Shown here one piece after another: positions 43,404 through 53,910 of a DNA stretch of 64,000 bases. The translations under genes were made by a program, and so were the position numbers. The notes beneath the pieces were generated by a model. That model was not told the origin of the DNA. It was given only the letters and a program-made list of their open reading frames with translations, and ran no database searches. The DNA comes from Vicinamibacterales bacterium. GTDB lineage: Bacteria; Acidobacteriota; Vicinamibacteria; Vicinamibacterales; SCN-69-37. The stretch is taken from positions 152,569-216,568 of the forward strand of contig JAURFE010000001.1 in NCBI GenBank assembly GCA_030827135.1. Reading direction: 5' to 3'. Each line of letters begins with the position of its first letter. Position 1 is the first letter of the stretch.

Positions 43404-46199
43404 ATGACGACGACCCGGAGATGGATGCGTATCGGATTGGTGGCGGCAATCGGTGCCGTGGTGGCGCTGGCGGGTTGGCCGAAGGGGCTTGAAGCCCAGC
43501 AGGCGGCGGACCTCTTCAAGAACCTGACATTCCGAGAAATCGGCCCGACCGCACAGGGCGGCCGGTTTGTGGAGTACGCCGTGGTCGAAGCCACGCCGCG
43601 TGTGTTTTATGCGGCCACCGCCTCCGGCGGTTTGTGGAAAACCGAGAACAACGGCGTCTCTTTCCGGTCGATCTTCGACAACCAGCCGGTGATCTCGATC
43701 GGCGCGGTCGCGGTCTCGCAGGTGAATCCGCAGATCGTGTACGTGGGCACCGGTGAAGCCAACAACTCCCGTAGTTCCTACTGGGGTAATGGTGTCTACC
43801 GCTCCGACAACGGCGGTGAGACCTGGGCCCATCTGGGTCTCCCCGAGTCGCATCACATCGGGCGCATTGTCATCGACCCCAAGGATCCGAACATCGTCTA
43901 CGTCGCGGCGCTGGGCAAGCTCTACTCGCACAACCCCGAGCGTGGACTGTACAAGACCACTGACGGCGGCAAGACCTGGGTGAAGTCACTTGACTACAAG
44001 GTGGACGGGCGCGAAATCGGCGTCGTTGATGTGGTGATGGATCCCCGCAACCCGCAGGTTCTGTTTGCCGCCACGTATGACAAGGTCCGCAAGCCGTGGA
44101 CGTTCGGAGAAGGCGGCCTCGGCAGCGCGATCCACAAGACCACCGACGGCGGCCGCACCTGGACAAAGCTGACGAGCGGACTGCCGATCGGCCTCATCGG
44201 CCGCATCGGCCTGCAGATCGCCCGTCAGGATTCCAACCGGGTGTACGCGGTTGTGGAAAACGCGAACGCGCGCGAAGGCGACGCCAACGAGCGCATCAGG
44301 CGCATGGCCGAAGGGTTCGGCGGCAACACGATCGGTGACGAGTTCTACCGGTCTGATGATGCGGGACGTACGTGGACCAAGATGGCGCCGCAGCCCGTGG
44401 CCGCAGGCGCGGGTGGGCGTGGAGGCGGTGGGGGCTTCGGCGCGAATCCCCCGTACTACTATGGCCAGATTCGCGTGAATCCATCCAACAAGGATCACAT
44501 CTATCTGCTCAGCGTCGGCGTGACCCACTCGACCGACGGCGGCCGCACCTGGTCAGGCGCGTTCAACTACGGCGGCGACAACCACGCGATGTGGATCAAC
44601 CCGAACGATGCCAACCACATGATTCTCGGCCACGACCACGGCATGGGCGTCACGTTTGACGGCGGTCGCACCTGGATCGATCCGCAGAACCTTCCGCTCG
44701 CGCAGTTCTACGCGGTTGGCTACGACATGGACTATCCGTACAACGTGTACGGCGGCCTGCAGGACAACAGCTGTCTCTGGGGACCAAGCACGATGAAGAA
44801 CGGCGGTCCGATTCCGTTCGAAGCATGGGGCGGCATCGGCTCCTGCGGCGACGGCTTCTACGTCGTCCCCGACCCGACCGACAGCCGGTGGGTCTACTCG
44901 GAGGGTCAGTTCGGTGCCATTGGCCGCACGGACAAACGCACGGGACAGAATCGCAACATCCAGTACCGCCGGCCGCAGGGGCAGGAGCCGGTGCGCTACA
45001 ACTGGAACGCGCCGATCGTGATCTCGCCGCACAATCCGCAGACGATTTTTCACGCGGGCCAGATGGCGCTGCGGTCGACCGATCGCGGCGACACGTGGAC
45101 CGAGATCAGCCCCGACCTGTCGGTGAACGATCCGGCCCGTCGCGGCGGCACCGGCAACATCCAGTACGGCACCATCACGTCACTCGATGAATCCACGATC
45201 ACCCCGGGCCTGCTGTGGGCGGGCACTGACGACGGCAATGTGCAGGTGACGCGGGATGCGGGCCGCACGTGGACCAACGTGCGCGACAAGGTGCCGGGAC
45301 ATCCCGGCTACTGGGTCAGCCGCGTGGCCCCGTCGTTCCATGACCCGGCGGTCGCGTATCTGACGGTCACCGGCTACCGCCACGATGACTTCCGTCCGTT
45401 TGTGTGGAAGACCAGCGACTACGGCCAGACGTGGACGTCGATCGCGGCGAACCTGCCGACCGAAGCGGGCATCAACATGATCGTGGAGGATCGGAAGAAC
45501 CCGAACTTCCTGGTCATCGGCACCGAACTCGCGCTGCACTTCTCGCTCGACGGCGGCACGTCGTGGACGAAAGTGCGCGGCAACATGCCGACGACGCCCA
45601 TCTACGATCTGAAGATTCATCCGCGCGAGAATGAACTCATCGTGGCGACGCACGGCCGCGGGATCTGGATTGCCGACATCACGCCGTTCCAGCACCTCAC
45701 CGCGCCGGTGCAGGCGCAGCCGGCGGCGCTCGTGCCGATTCAGCCTGCCATTCAGTGGACCCCGACGCTCAGCACGTTCCGGGCGAACTACAACTTCAAC
45801 GGCCAGAGCCGCCAGCCGGGCGTCCATATCCACTACTACCTGCAGCGCGACGTCACCGGCGACGTGAAGGTGCGCGTGTACGACGGTGCGCGCGTCATCG
45901 CCGAAGTGGACGGCCCGAAGACCGCCGGCATCAACAGTGTGCGCTGGAACATGCAGGCGCGGCGTGAAGCGTCACCAGCCGACGCCGCGGGCGGCCGCGG
46001 TGGACGCGGCGGTGGTGCCGCAGGCTTTGGGGGTCGTGGTGGTGCCGCCGCACCGACCGCGCCGGTCTTCCCGACGGCCGGCGCAGGCGTGGTGCTCGCG
46101 CCTGTCGGCCCGGGCCACTATCGGGTCGTACTCAGTGTCGGCGGCCAGGAGTACACGCAGACCGCGATCATCAGCGAAGACCACTGGTCGAAGCGATGA
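43404..46199 (+). CDS. Exported multi-Asp-box (BNR/sortilin-like) repeat protein
   Basis: 931 residues. N-terminal signal peptide (about 1-32), then a beta-propeller region with about ten Asp boxes of the form SxDxGxTW (SDNGGETW, TTDGGKTW, TTDGGRTW, SDDAGRTW, STDGGRTW, TFDGGRTW, STDRGDTW, TRDAGRTW, TSDYGQTW, SLDGGTSW). A Gly/Arg-rich linker (GGRGGRGGG) precedes a last beta domain ending HWSKR. Such proteins act in glycan hydrolysis or binding, but no catalytic pocket can be confirmed. The ATG at 43404 has AGGAG 8 nt upstream. Its stop overlaps the start of the response-regulator remnant (ATGA). Confidence 0.85.
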   Translation: MTTTRRWMRIGLVAAIGAVVALAGWPKGLEAQQAADLFKNLTFREIGPTAQGGRFVEYAVVEATPRVFYAATASGGLWKTENNGVSFRSIFDNQPVISIGAVAVSQVNPQIVYVGTGEANNSRSSYWGNGVYRSDNGGETWAHLGLPESHHIGRIVIDPKDPNIVYVAALGKLYSHNPERGLYKTTDGGKTWVKSLDYKVDGREIGVVDVVMDPRNPQVLFAATYDKVRKPWTFGEGGLGSAIHKTTDGGRTWTKLTSGLPIGLIGRIGLQIARQDSNRVYAVVENANAREGDANERIRRMAEGFGGNTIGDEFYRSDDAGRTWTKMAPQPVAAGAGGRGGGGGFGANPPYYYGQIRVNPSNKDHIYLLSVGVTHSTDGGRTWSGAFNYGGDNHAMWINPNDANHMILGHDHGMGVTFDGGRTWIDPQNLPLAQFYAVGYDMDYPYNVYGGLQDNSCLWGPSTMKNGGPIPFEAWGGIGSCGDGFYVVPDPTDSRWVYSEGQFGAIGRTDKRTGQNRNIQYRRPQGQEPVRYNWNAPIVISPHNPQTIFHAGQMALRSTDRGDTWTEISPDLSVNDPARRGGTGNIQYGTITSLDESTITPGLLWAGTDDGNVQVTRDAGRTWTNVRDKVPGHPGYWVSRVAPSFHDPAVAYLTVTGYRHDDFRPFVWKTSDYGQTWTSIAANLPTEAGINMIVEDRKNPNFLVIGTELALHFSLDGGTSWTKVRGNMPTTPIYDLKIHPRENELIVATHGRGIWIADITPFQHLTAPVQAQPAALVPIQPAIQWTPTLSTFRANYNFNGQSRQPGVHIHYYLQRDVTGDVKVRVYDGARVIAEVDGPKTAGINSVRWNMQARREASPADAAGGRGGRGGGAAGFGGRGGAAAPTAPVFPTAGAGVVLAPVGPGHYRVVLSVGGQEYTQTAIISEDHWSKR

Positions 46200-46635
46200 A
46201 GTTCCCGAGGTTCGGCTCGTCGAAACCCGCCGCTGTGGCGGCGCCCCTGGTGGACCAAGGCCCCCCGGGGGCAACCGTCGTCCTGCTGGTGGACGACGAG
46301 CCGGCTGTGCGGAACCTGTTCGCGCTGGCGCTGCGGCGTGAGGGGTATCCGTGCTGGAAGCCGGCAACGGCGTCGAGGCGCTGGCGGTCGCGTCCCACCT
46401 GCACCACCTCGACCTCGTGGTGACTGACGTGGTGATGCCGGTGATGAAAGGACCGGAGTTTGCGGCGAAGCTGCGCGAGCGGCTGCCCGACATGAAGTTC
46501 ATCTTCGTGTCGGCGTATCTGTTGACGGATGACCTCGGGCCGAATGCCTATCCGCTCGCGAAGCCCTTCATGCGGCAGGCTCTGGTGAAGAAGGTCTGCG
46601 ACGTCGTGGGCCCGCCGGCCGCGATCAGCACGTAG
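46196..46635 (+). pseudogene. Response regulator receiver protein broken by a one-base frameshift
   Basis: The first frame (46196-46423) gives VVLLVDDEPAVRNLFA...REGYP, and the second (from about 46351 to 46635) continues LEAGNGVEALAVAS, LVVTDVVMPVMKGPEF and AKPFMRQALVKKV. Joined, they make one complete receiver domain; one G is missing near 46350 (a reading CCGGTGCTGG would restore the frame). The phosphoacceptor Asp and the Lys are both in the second piece. It starts inside the stop of the Asp-box gene (ATGA). Real gene loss, a sequencing error, or programmed shifting cannot be told apart from one sequence. Confidence 0.75.
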
Positions 46636-46638
46636 GTA

Positions 46639-46687
46639 CGTAGGGCGCGCTGAACGTGAGCGCGCCGATATGGCCCGCTACAGATCA

Positions 46688-46699
<12 letters not shown>
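46639..46699. repeat. Two REP-like palindromes, opposite orientations
   Basis: 46639-46666 reads CGTAGGGCGCGCTG...GTGAGCGCGCC. 46672-46699 on the minus strand reads CGTAGGGCCCGCTG...AGCGGGCC, with a G to C change on the left arm matched by a C to G change on the right. The same element occurs twice at 53816. Confidence 0.8.
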
Positions 46700-48071
<1,372 letters not shown>

Positions 48072-48089
48072 TCATTCGGTTCGCCCCCC

Positions 48090-49604
48090 ATGATTCACCT
48101 CGACGGCACCTCTCTCACACTCGACGCGTTGTCGTCGATCGCTCTTGGTCATGCGCCTGTGGCGCTCTCGCCGGACGCGGTGGCACGGGTGCAGGCTTCG
48201 CGTGCGGTCGTGGACCGGCATGCGGCCCTGCCGCACGCCGTCTACGGCATCAACACGGGGTTTGGTGCGCTGGCCGAAGTGCCGATCCCCAAGGATCAAC
48301 TGGCGGCGCTGCAGCTGAACCTGCTGCGCAGTCATGCCGCCGGCGTGGGTGACCCACTTTCCATTCCGGAGACCCGCGCGGTCATGGCGCTGCGCGCGAA
48401 CGTGCTGGCCAAGGGCCGCTCGGGGATCCGTCTGGAGACGCTGCAGGCCCTGCTCGCGCTGCTGAATGCGGGCGTGACTCCGCATGTGCCCTCGCGCGGG
48501 TCGGTGGGCGCGAGCGGCGACCTGGCACCCCTCGCACACCTCGCGCTGGTGCTCGTGGGTGAAGGCGCGTGCCGCGCTTCGGGCGGCCCGGAACAGGGCC
48601 GCCAGGCGCTGTCGCGTGCCGGGCTGACGCCCGTCACACTGGCGCCGAAGGAAGGCCTCGCGCTGATCAACGGCACCCAGGCCAGCACGGGTGTGCTGGC
48701 CCTGGCCGTGCTGTCGGCGGCGCGCCTGGCGCGCGCGGCCGACATCGCGGCCGCGATGAGCATTGATGCGCTGCGCGGGTCCGCGCATCCGTTTGATGCG
48801 CGGATTCATGCCGCCCGGCCCGTACCGGGCCAGGCGGCGTCGGCGCGCAATCTGCGCTCGCTGCTTGACGGCAGCGCGATCAATGCGTCGCACGTCAACT
48901 GCGGCAAGGTGCAGGACGCGTATGCGCTGCGCTGCGCCCCGCAGGTGCACGGCTCGGCGCGCGAAGCCATCGGCTTCGCGCACCGGCTCGCCGAGATCGA
49001 AGCGAACTCGGCCACCGACAATCCCATGGTGTTTGCCGAAGAGGGCGAGATCATCTCCGGCGGCAACTTTCATGGCGCTCCGATCGCACTGGCCGCCGAT
49101 ACCCTGACGATCGGCCTGGCGCAGCTGGCCACGATCAGCGAACGCCGCACCGATCGGATGATGACGCCGCACGAAAGCGGGCTCCCGGCGTTTCTCACGC
49201 GCGACTCCGGACTCAACTCCGGCTTCATGATGGCGCACGTCACGGCCGCCGCGCTGACGGCGGAAATCAAGACGCTCTCGCACCCCGCCGCCGTGGACAC
49301 CATTCCGACGTCGGCCGGGCGCGAGGATCACGTCAGCATGAGCATGGGCGCGGCGCTCAAGGCCGCACGTGTCCTCGAACTCGCCACCCAGGTGATTGCG
49401 ATCGAACTCATGGCCGCCGCGCAGGCCATTGATTTGCTCGCACCACTGGCCACCAGCCCTGCGCTGGCGGCCATCCATGCGGCGATTCGCGCGGACGTTC
49501 CGATGCTCGGTGACGACCGCCCACCGTCCCCCGAGATCACAACCATTGCCTCGATGGTGATGACCGGCGCACTCGAGCGCGCCTGCCCACTGCAATTGGC
49601 CTGA
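48090..49604 (+). CDS. hutH: Histidine ammonia-lyase
   Basis: Deaminates histidine to urocanate. The MIO prosthetic group forms from Ala141-Ser142-Gly143 in SVGASGDLAPLAHLAL; YGINTGFGALA and HVNCGKVQDAYALRCAPQVHG are also typical. The ATG at 48090 (MIHLDGTSL) gives 504 residues, as usual; an in-frame ATG at 48063 is less likely. It is followed by hutU at 78 bp. HutI and HutG are not in the window. Confidence 0.95.
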   Translation: MIHLDGTSLTLDALSSIALGHAPVALSPDAVARVQASRAVVDRHAALPHAVYGINTGFGALAEVPIPKDQLAALQLNLLRSHAAGVGDPLSIPETRAVMALRANVLAKGRSGIRLETLQALLALLNAGVTPHVPSRGSVGASGDLAPLAHLALVLVGEGACRASGGPEQGRQALSRAGLTPVTLAPKEGLALINGTQASTGVLALAVLSAARLARAADIAAAMSIDALRGSAHPFDARIHAARPVPGQAASARNLRSLLDGSAINASHVNCGKVQDAYALRCAPQVHGSAREAIGFAHRLAEIEANSATDNPMVFAEEGEIISGGNFHGAPIALAADTLTIGLAQLATISERRTDRMMTPHESGLPAFLTRDSGLNSGFMMAHVTAAALTAEIKTLSHPAAVDTIPTSAGREDHVSMSMGAALKAARVLELATQVIAIELMAAAQAIDLLAPLATSPALAAIHAAIRADVPMLGDDRPPSPEITTIASMVMTGALERACPLQLA

Positions 49605-49682
49605 TGCTGTCAAGCGTTGACTCGGTCCGCATCCTTCTTTAGAGTGACCTCTCCCATTCAGTCGTCCACAGCGATCGCCACC

Positions 49683-51347
49683 ATGCCCGTTTCGTCCAGA
49701 GTCATTCGTGCGCCGCGTGGCGCATCCCTCACCTGCAAAGGCTGGCCGCAGGAAGCGGCCATGCGCATGCTGATGAACAACCTCGATCCCGAGGTGGCGG
49801 AGCGACCCGACGACCTCGTGGTGTACGGCGGCACGGGAAAGGCCGCAAGAAACTGGGCGTGTTTCGACGCGATTGTCGAGACGCTGCAGCGGCTCGAGGC
49901 CGACGAAACGCTGGTGGTGCAGTCCGGCAAGCCGGTCGCGGTGTTCCGCACGCACACCTGGTCGCCCCGCGTGATCATCACGAACGCGATGCTGGTCCCC
50001 GCGTGGGCCACCTGGGCGACGTTCCGCGACCTGGAAGACAAGGGCCTCACGATGTACGGCCAGATGACGGCCGGGTCGTGGATCTATATCGGCACACAAG
50101 GCATTCTGCAGGGCACCTACGAAACGCTAGCGGCGGTGGCGCGCCGGCATTTCGGCGGCACGCTCCGCGGCAGACTCTGCGTGACCGCAGGCCTGGGCGG
50201 GATGGGAGGCGCGCAGCCACTTGCCATCACAATGAACGAAGGTGTCGCGCTGGTCATCGAGGTGGATCCGGCACGCATCGAGCGCCGGCTTGCCACCCGG
50301 TATCTCGACGAGGCGACCGCCTCGCTTGAAGAGGCGCTCGCCAGAGCCGCGCAGTATCAGCGCGACGGCGTCGCGCGGTCGATCGGCCTGGAAGGCAACG
50401 CGGCCGAGATCCTGCCGGCCCTCGTGGCCCGGGGCCTCACGCCCGATGTGCTGACGGACCAGACCTCGGCCCACGATGCCCTGGTCGGCTACGTGCCGGT
50501 CGGCCTGTCGCTCGCCGAGGCCGCGGCGCTCCGGGAATCGGACCCGGCCGACTACGTCCGCCGTTCGATGGCGTCGATGGCCACCCACGTGCGCGCGATG
50601 CGCACCCTGCAGGATCGCGGCGCGGTGACATTCGACTACGGCAACAACATCCGCGCGCAGGCGCAGCAGGCCGGCGTGGACGACGCCTTCACGATTCCGG
50701 GGTTTGTGCCCGAGTACGTGCGGCCGCTGTTCTGCGAAGGCAAAGGGCCCTTCCGCTGGGCTGCGCTCTCGGGAGACCCGGCCGACATCGCCGCGACCGA
50801 TGCCCTGGCGCTGCAGATGTTTGCGCACGACGCGCCGTTGTGCCGCTGGATTCACATGGCGCGCGAACGCGTCGCGTTCCAGGGGCTTCCCGCGCGCATC
50901 TTCTGGCTCGGCTACGGCGACCGCGCAAAGTTCGGCCTGGCGCTCAACGACCTCGTGCGCCGCGGTGTCGTGTCGGCGCCGATTGTGATCGGGCGCGACC
51001 ATCTCGACGCCGGATCCGTCGCCTCCCCGAACCGTGAGACAGAAGCGATGCGCGACGGCAGTGATGCCATCGCGGACTGGCCCATTCTCAACGCGCTGCT
51101 CAACACCTCGTCGGGCGCGACGTGGGTCTCCGTCCATCACGGCGGCGGCGTCGGCATTGGCTACTCGATCCATGCCGGCATGGTGGTGGTGGCCGACGGT
51201 TCCGCAGAGGCCGACGAAAAATTGTCCCGCGTCCTGACGTGCGACCCCGGCATGGGGGTCGTCCGCCACGTGGACGCCGGATATCCGGCGGCGATTGAGA
51301 CGGCGGACGCACGTGGAATCGACGTACCCATGAGGCGGCGCCCGTGA
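49683..51347 (+). CDS. hutU: Urocanate hydratase
   Basis: NAD-dependent hydratase, second step of histidine degradation. The 554 residues carry [17 protein letters not shown] near the start, [14 protein letters not shown] (NAD region, near residue 175), [12 protein letters not shown] and a C-terminal [17 protein letters not shown]. The ATG at 49683 gives the usual N-terminus; the longer frame has no good start. The stop overlaps the GTG of the next gene (GTGA). Confidence 0.96.
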   Translation: MPVSSRVIRAPRGASLTCKGWPQEAAMRMLMNNLDPEVAERPDDLVVYGGTGKAARNWACFDAIVETLQRLEADETLVVQSGKPVAVFRTHTWSPRVIITNAMLVPAWATWATFRDLEDKGLTMYGQMTAGSWIYIGTQGILQGTYETLAAVARRHFGGTLRGRLCVTAGLGGMGGAQPLAITMNEGVALVIEVDPARIERRLATRYLDEATASLEEALARAAQYQRDGVARSIGLEGNAAEILPALVARGLTPDVLTDQTSAHDALVGYVPVGLSLAEAAALRESDPADYVRRSMASMATHVRAMRTLQDRGAVTFDYGNNIRAQAQQAGVDDAFTIPGFVPEYVRPLFCEGKGPFRWAALSGDPADIAATDALALQMFAHDAPLCRWIHMARERVAFQGLPARIFWLGYGDRAKFGLALNDLVRRGVVSAPIVIGRDHLDAGSVASPNRETEAMRDGSDAIADWPILNALLNTSSGATWVSVHHGGGVGIGYSIHAGMVVVADGSAEADEKLSRVLTCDPGMGVVRHVDAGYPAAIETADARGIDVPMRRRP

Positions 51348-52495
51348 TCGTCGAACGCCCGGCGCTCGAACGCCGCGTCCTCGAATCGCTCGACGCGGGG
51401 CGCATCCCCGTGGTGCTCGGCGGATGCGCCGCGGGCCGCACCTCGCTGCTCCTGCGGCTGCAGTCGTTGTTTGGCGCCGACCGCGCGCAGTACATCGATT
51501 TTGCCGCAGCGGCCACCACGCCCGAGCGCTGTGTCGCGGCGGTGATCGGATCGGGACCAGCGGCCGCGCGTGCGTCGGGCACACCACCGGCGCCGCGCAG
51601 CGCCAAGGCCGCGTTCGACGGACTCACCCACTACTTTGCGGCGGCCACAGGCGACGCCAGGGTGCCCATGACGTTCCTCATCGATGAAGTACTCGATGTG
51701 CGGACGTTCGAGAGTTTCCCCGGCCTTCGCCATGTGCAGCGCGACCTGGTCACGCGCATCGCGGCCAGCCCCAACGCCTTTGTGCTCGCGTCACGGTTCA
51801 CCGCACGCGCCCATCGTCTGCTGCGGGATGCGCCCGCGCGATTCGAAGTCATCCACATGCCGCCGCTCGGAGCGGAGGACGTCAATCTGCTCGTGCGGCA
51901 GAGCAACGACGACACCGCGTGGCCGGCGGCGCTGGCCGCCGACGTGGCCACGCTCTCGGGCGGACGCGCCGGCTACGCGCGCCTGCTCGTGGAATCGGTG
52001 CTGGCCCAGCCCCTGCATCGGCGCAATGTGCCGCTCGCGCTCGCCGCCGCACTCAGTCCGGATGGCGCGCTCACCGCCCGCTGCCGCGAGAGCTACGAGC
52101 TCCGCCTCCACCGCGCCCGCGGGTACGGCGCGCTCAAGGCGATCCTTGGTGTGCTCGCCGACCAGGAAGGGTTGACGCTCACCGAGATCAGCCAGCGCCT
52201 CCATCGCACGCCCGGCTCGACCAAGGACTATCTCTCCTGGCTCGAGGACGTGGACCTCGTCACGGTACACCGCAAGCGGTACACCTTCGACGACCCCCTC
52301 CTCCGTCTCTTCGTGCGCCTCCACGCGCAGCCCGTCCCGCCAACAGCCGACGACGTCACGCGCGAAGTCACGATCTTTGCCAACGGGACTTCGGCGCCTG
52401 CTCTCTCGGCGACACCCGCGAGCCCTGCGCCTGCTCCGGAAGCCAAGACTCCGGTGGCCGTGGCGGATCGGTCTGGGATTATTGAGATTGACTGA
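51344..52495 (+). CDS. AAA-type ATPase with Arg in the Walker A motif and a C-terminal helix-turn-helix
   Basis: 383 residues related to the archaeal-type STAND/AAA ATPases. Walker A reads GGCAAGRTS (26-34), with Arg32 where Lys is standard. A Walker B-like FLIDEV is near residue 108. The C-terminal third has a winged-helix look ([30 protein letters not shown]) and a disordered Pro/Ala tail follows. Function unknown; it is coupled to hutU by a GTGA overlap but is not a known hut gene. ATP hydrolysis may be weak or absent. Confidence 0.65.
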   Translation: MIVERPALERRVLESLDAGRIPVVLGGCAAGRTSLLLRLQSLFGADRAQYIDFAAAATTPERCVAAVIGSGPAAARASGTPPAPRSAKAAFDGLTHYFAAATGDARVPMTFLIDEVLDVRTFESFPGLRHVQRDLVTRIAASPNAFVLASRFTARAHRLLRDAPARFEVIHMPPLGAEDVNLLVRQSNDDTAWPAALAADVATLSGGRAGYARLLVESVLAQPLHRRNVPLALAAALSPDGALTARCRESYELRLHRARGYGALKAILGVLADQEGLTLTEISQRLHRTPGSTKDYLSWLEDVDLVTVHRKRYTFDDPLLRLFVRLHAQPVPPTADDVTREVTIFANGTSAPALSATPASPAPAPEAKTPVAVADRSGIIEID

Positions 52496-52500
52496 CCGGC

Positions 52501-52522
52501 GTTCCGAAGTTCCGAAGTTCCC
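52501..52522. repeat. Left CCGAAGTT word flank
   Basis: GTTCCGAAGTTCCGAAGTTC begins 5 bp after the ATPase stop. It is the inverted partner of the flank at 52834-52860; with the enclosed ORF they fill the whole gap between the convergent genes. Confidence 0.75.
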
Positions 52523-52571
52523 CAGTCCTCTTGCTGACCAGTGAATTCGTTGCACAAGTCACAAGACCGCA

Positions 52572-52838
52572 TTGGCAGAATCTGCCACGGCGCCACGGTG
52601 TGACCATCTGCTGATTCGCGCGACGCCTCGTGCTTTCGGCGACGTCGAATGGCGCAAACAAGTCTTTGATGCGGCGATGGGAGTCGAGAGTCACGTCGCA
52701 GAAGGCTGGGCCTACACCACCGAAGGGTGCCGCGCACTGCTCGTGCACGAACGAATCTGTGGCGCCGCCCTCCGCCGGCTCAGCGAAAGCCTCCAGCGCT
52801 TCATTCCCGATCCTCCTCCACCCCGCAAATGCCGGTAA
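52572..52838 (+). pseudogene. Degenerate small ORF resembling a four-helix-bundle (S23/Avd-like) protein
   Basis: The 88 codons from a TTG include FGDVEWRKQVFDAAMGVESH and HVAEGWAYTT, resembling the 'R-x-Q-(I/V)-x-x-A-(A/S)...(N/H)-(I/V)-(A/S)-EG' core of PF05635-type four-helix-bundle proteins. The first helix is missing; upstream DNA in another frame reads TSEFVAQV, which would fit it, so frameshifts may have broken the gene. The C-terminus is Pro-rich and runs into the word array. No ribosome site is visible. The match is by eye and short, so an unrelated ORF remains possible. Confidence 0.35.
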
Positions 52839-52860
52839 CTTCGGAACCTCGGAACTTCGC
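52834..52860. repeat. Right CCGAAGTT word flank (inverted)
   Basis: GGTAACTTCGGAACCTC followed by GGAACTTCGC; its reverse complement has the same GTTCCGAGGTTCCGAAGTT word as the left flank. It ends at the TAG of the RNase III gene. Confidence 0.75.
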
Positions 52861-53807
52861 TACTGCGCTGTCTTCAGCGCATGCAGAGCGAGCTTCGCCG
52901 CCTGTTGCTGCGCGTCCTTCTTGGATCGCCCGTCGGCGCGGCCGACGACGACACCCGCGACGAGCACTTCGACATCAAAACGTTTGCGGTGATCAGGACC
53001 GTCCGTGGATGCCATCTGGTAGATCGGCAGGCCCTTGTTGTTGGCCTGCAGCCATTCCTGGAGCGCGGACTTCCAGTCGTCGGTGAACGATGCTTCGGCG
53101 ACCTGGTCGCCTCCTGAGGTGATGAGCGGTCCGAAGATCGACACGATGAACGCGCGCGCGGCGTCGATGCCGCCGTCAAGGTAAATCGCGGCGATGAGGG
53201 CTTCGAAGCAGTCGGCGAGGATCGCGTACTTCGCACGACCACCGGTCTTCTCCTCGCCGCGGCCGAGCAGCAGGAAGCGCCCGAGGTCGATGCCGGCGGC
53301 AAGTCTGGCCAGCGAGGCCGTTGAGACAATCGACGCCTTGATCTTGGACTTGTAGCCCTCGCTGTGCGTCGGGAACCGCTGGAACAACATGTCCGCGACG
53401 ACGAACCCCAGCACGGCGTCACCGAGGAACTCGAGAGACTCGTTGTCGATGACCCCGCCGGACGCATCTTCGTGCGCGCGCGACCGGTGCGTGAGCGCGT
53501 GTTCGAGCAGGCCGAGGTCGCGAAAGTGGTACCCGATGCGGTCCTGGAGCGGTCCCATGTCTTCGCCGAGCCGCGCGACCTCGGCCGCCGCGGCTTCGTC
53601 GAGATGACTCGCAATCAGGGCAAGGGCACGCTCCTCCTGCCCGTCGGCGACCGTGACGGTGAACGCCGCCTGCCCGCCGAATCGCAGGGGAAACAGTCCG
53701 GGTGCGAGCGTGGACGACACCTGCGCCGGCAGCCCATGCGCCGCGAGCAACCCGCGGACCACTTCGGCTTCAATCGACAGATGACTTCGAAACACGCCAA
53801 CACTCAT
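52860..53807 (-). CDS. rnc: Ribonuclease III with N-terminal DUF2007-like domain
   Basis: 315 residues, longer than the usual 220-250. Residues about 80-225 are the RNase III domain with the signature NESLEFLGDAVLG and the second acidic site DCFEALIAAIYLDGG. About 240-312 is the double-strand RNA-binding domain (DWKSALQEWLQA ... SKKDAQQQAAKLALHAL). Residues 1-72 (VFRSHLSIEAEVVRGLLAAHG ... ALALIASHL) resemble DUF2007, a putative signal-transducing fold not normally fused to RNase III. The ATG at 53807 is used; GTG at 53813 is the other start. The TAG stop lies at a word-array edge. Confidence 0.88.
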   Translation of the reverse strand: MSVGVFRSHLSIEAEVVRGLLAAHGLPAQVSSTLAPGLFPLRFGGQAAFTVTVADGQEERALALIASHLDEAAAAEVARLGEDMGPLQDRIGYHFRDLGLLEHALTHRSRAHEDASGGVIDNESLEFLGDAVLGFVVADMLFQRFPTHSEGYKSKIKASIVSTASLARLAAGIDLGRFLLLGRGEEKTGGRAKYAILADCFEALIAAIYLDGGIDAARAFIVSIFGPLITSGGDQVAEASFTDDWKSALQEWLQANNKGLPIYQMASTDGPDHRKRFDVEVLVAGVVVGRADGRSKKDAQQQAAKLALHALKTAQ

Positions 53808-53815
53808 AGACACTC

Positions 53816-53877
53816 ACTGGCGCGCTCACAGCCAGCGCGCCCTACGACTGGCGCGCTCACAGCCAGCGCGCCCTGCA
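53816..53877. repeat. Two REP-like palindromes in tandem (31-bp units)
   Basis: Each unit holds GGCGCGCT-loop-AGCGCGCC followed by CTRC(G). On the minus strand the unit reads CGTAGGGCGCGCTG, GCT, GTGAGCGCGCC, matching the element at 46639 except for three loop bases. Confidence 0.85.
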
Positions 53878-53883
53878 GGCCCC

Positions 53884-53910
53884 TACCCAACCTCACCCAA
53901 CCTCACCCAA
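53884..53910. repeat. GGTTGGGTGA decamer array at the end of the RsbU-type gene
   Basis: Minus-strand decamers TTGGGTGAGG repeat two to three times; the TGA stop of the phosphatase gene lies in one unit and the last codons (LGEVG) in another. Confidence 0.8.

Noticed and set aside
48072-50099. 675-residue minus-strand ORF opposite hutH and the start of hutU
   Set aside because: Arg/Gly/His-rich composition and full overlap with two certain genes; an antisense artefact.
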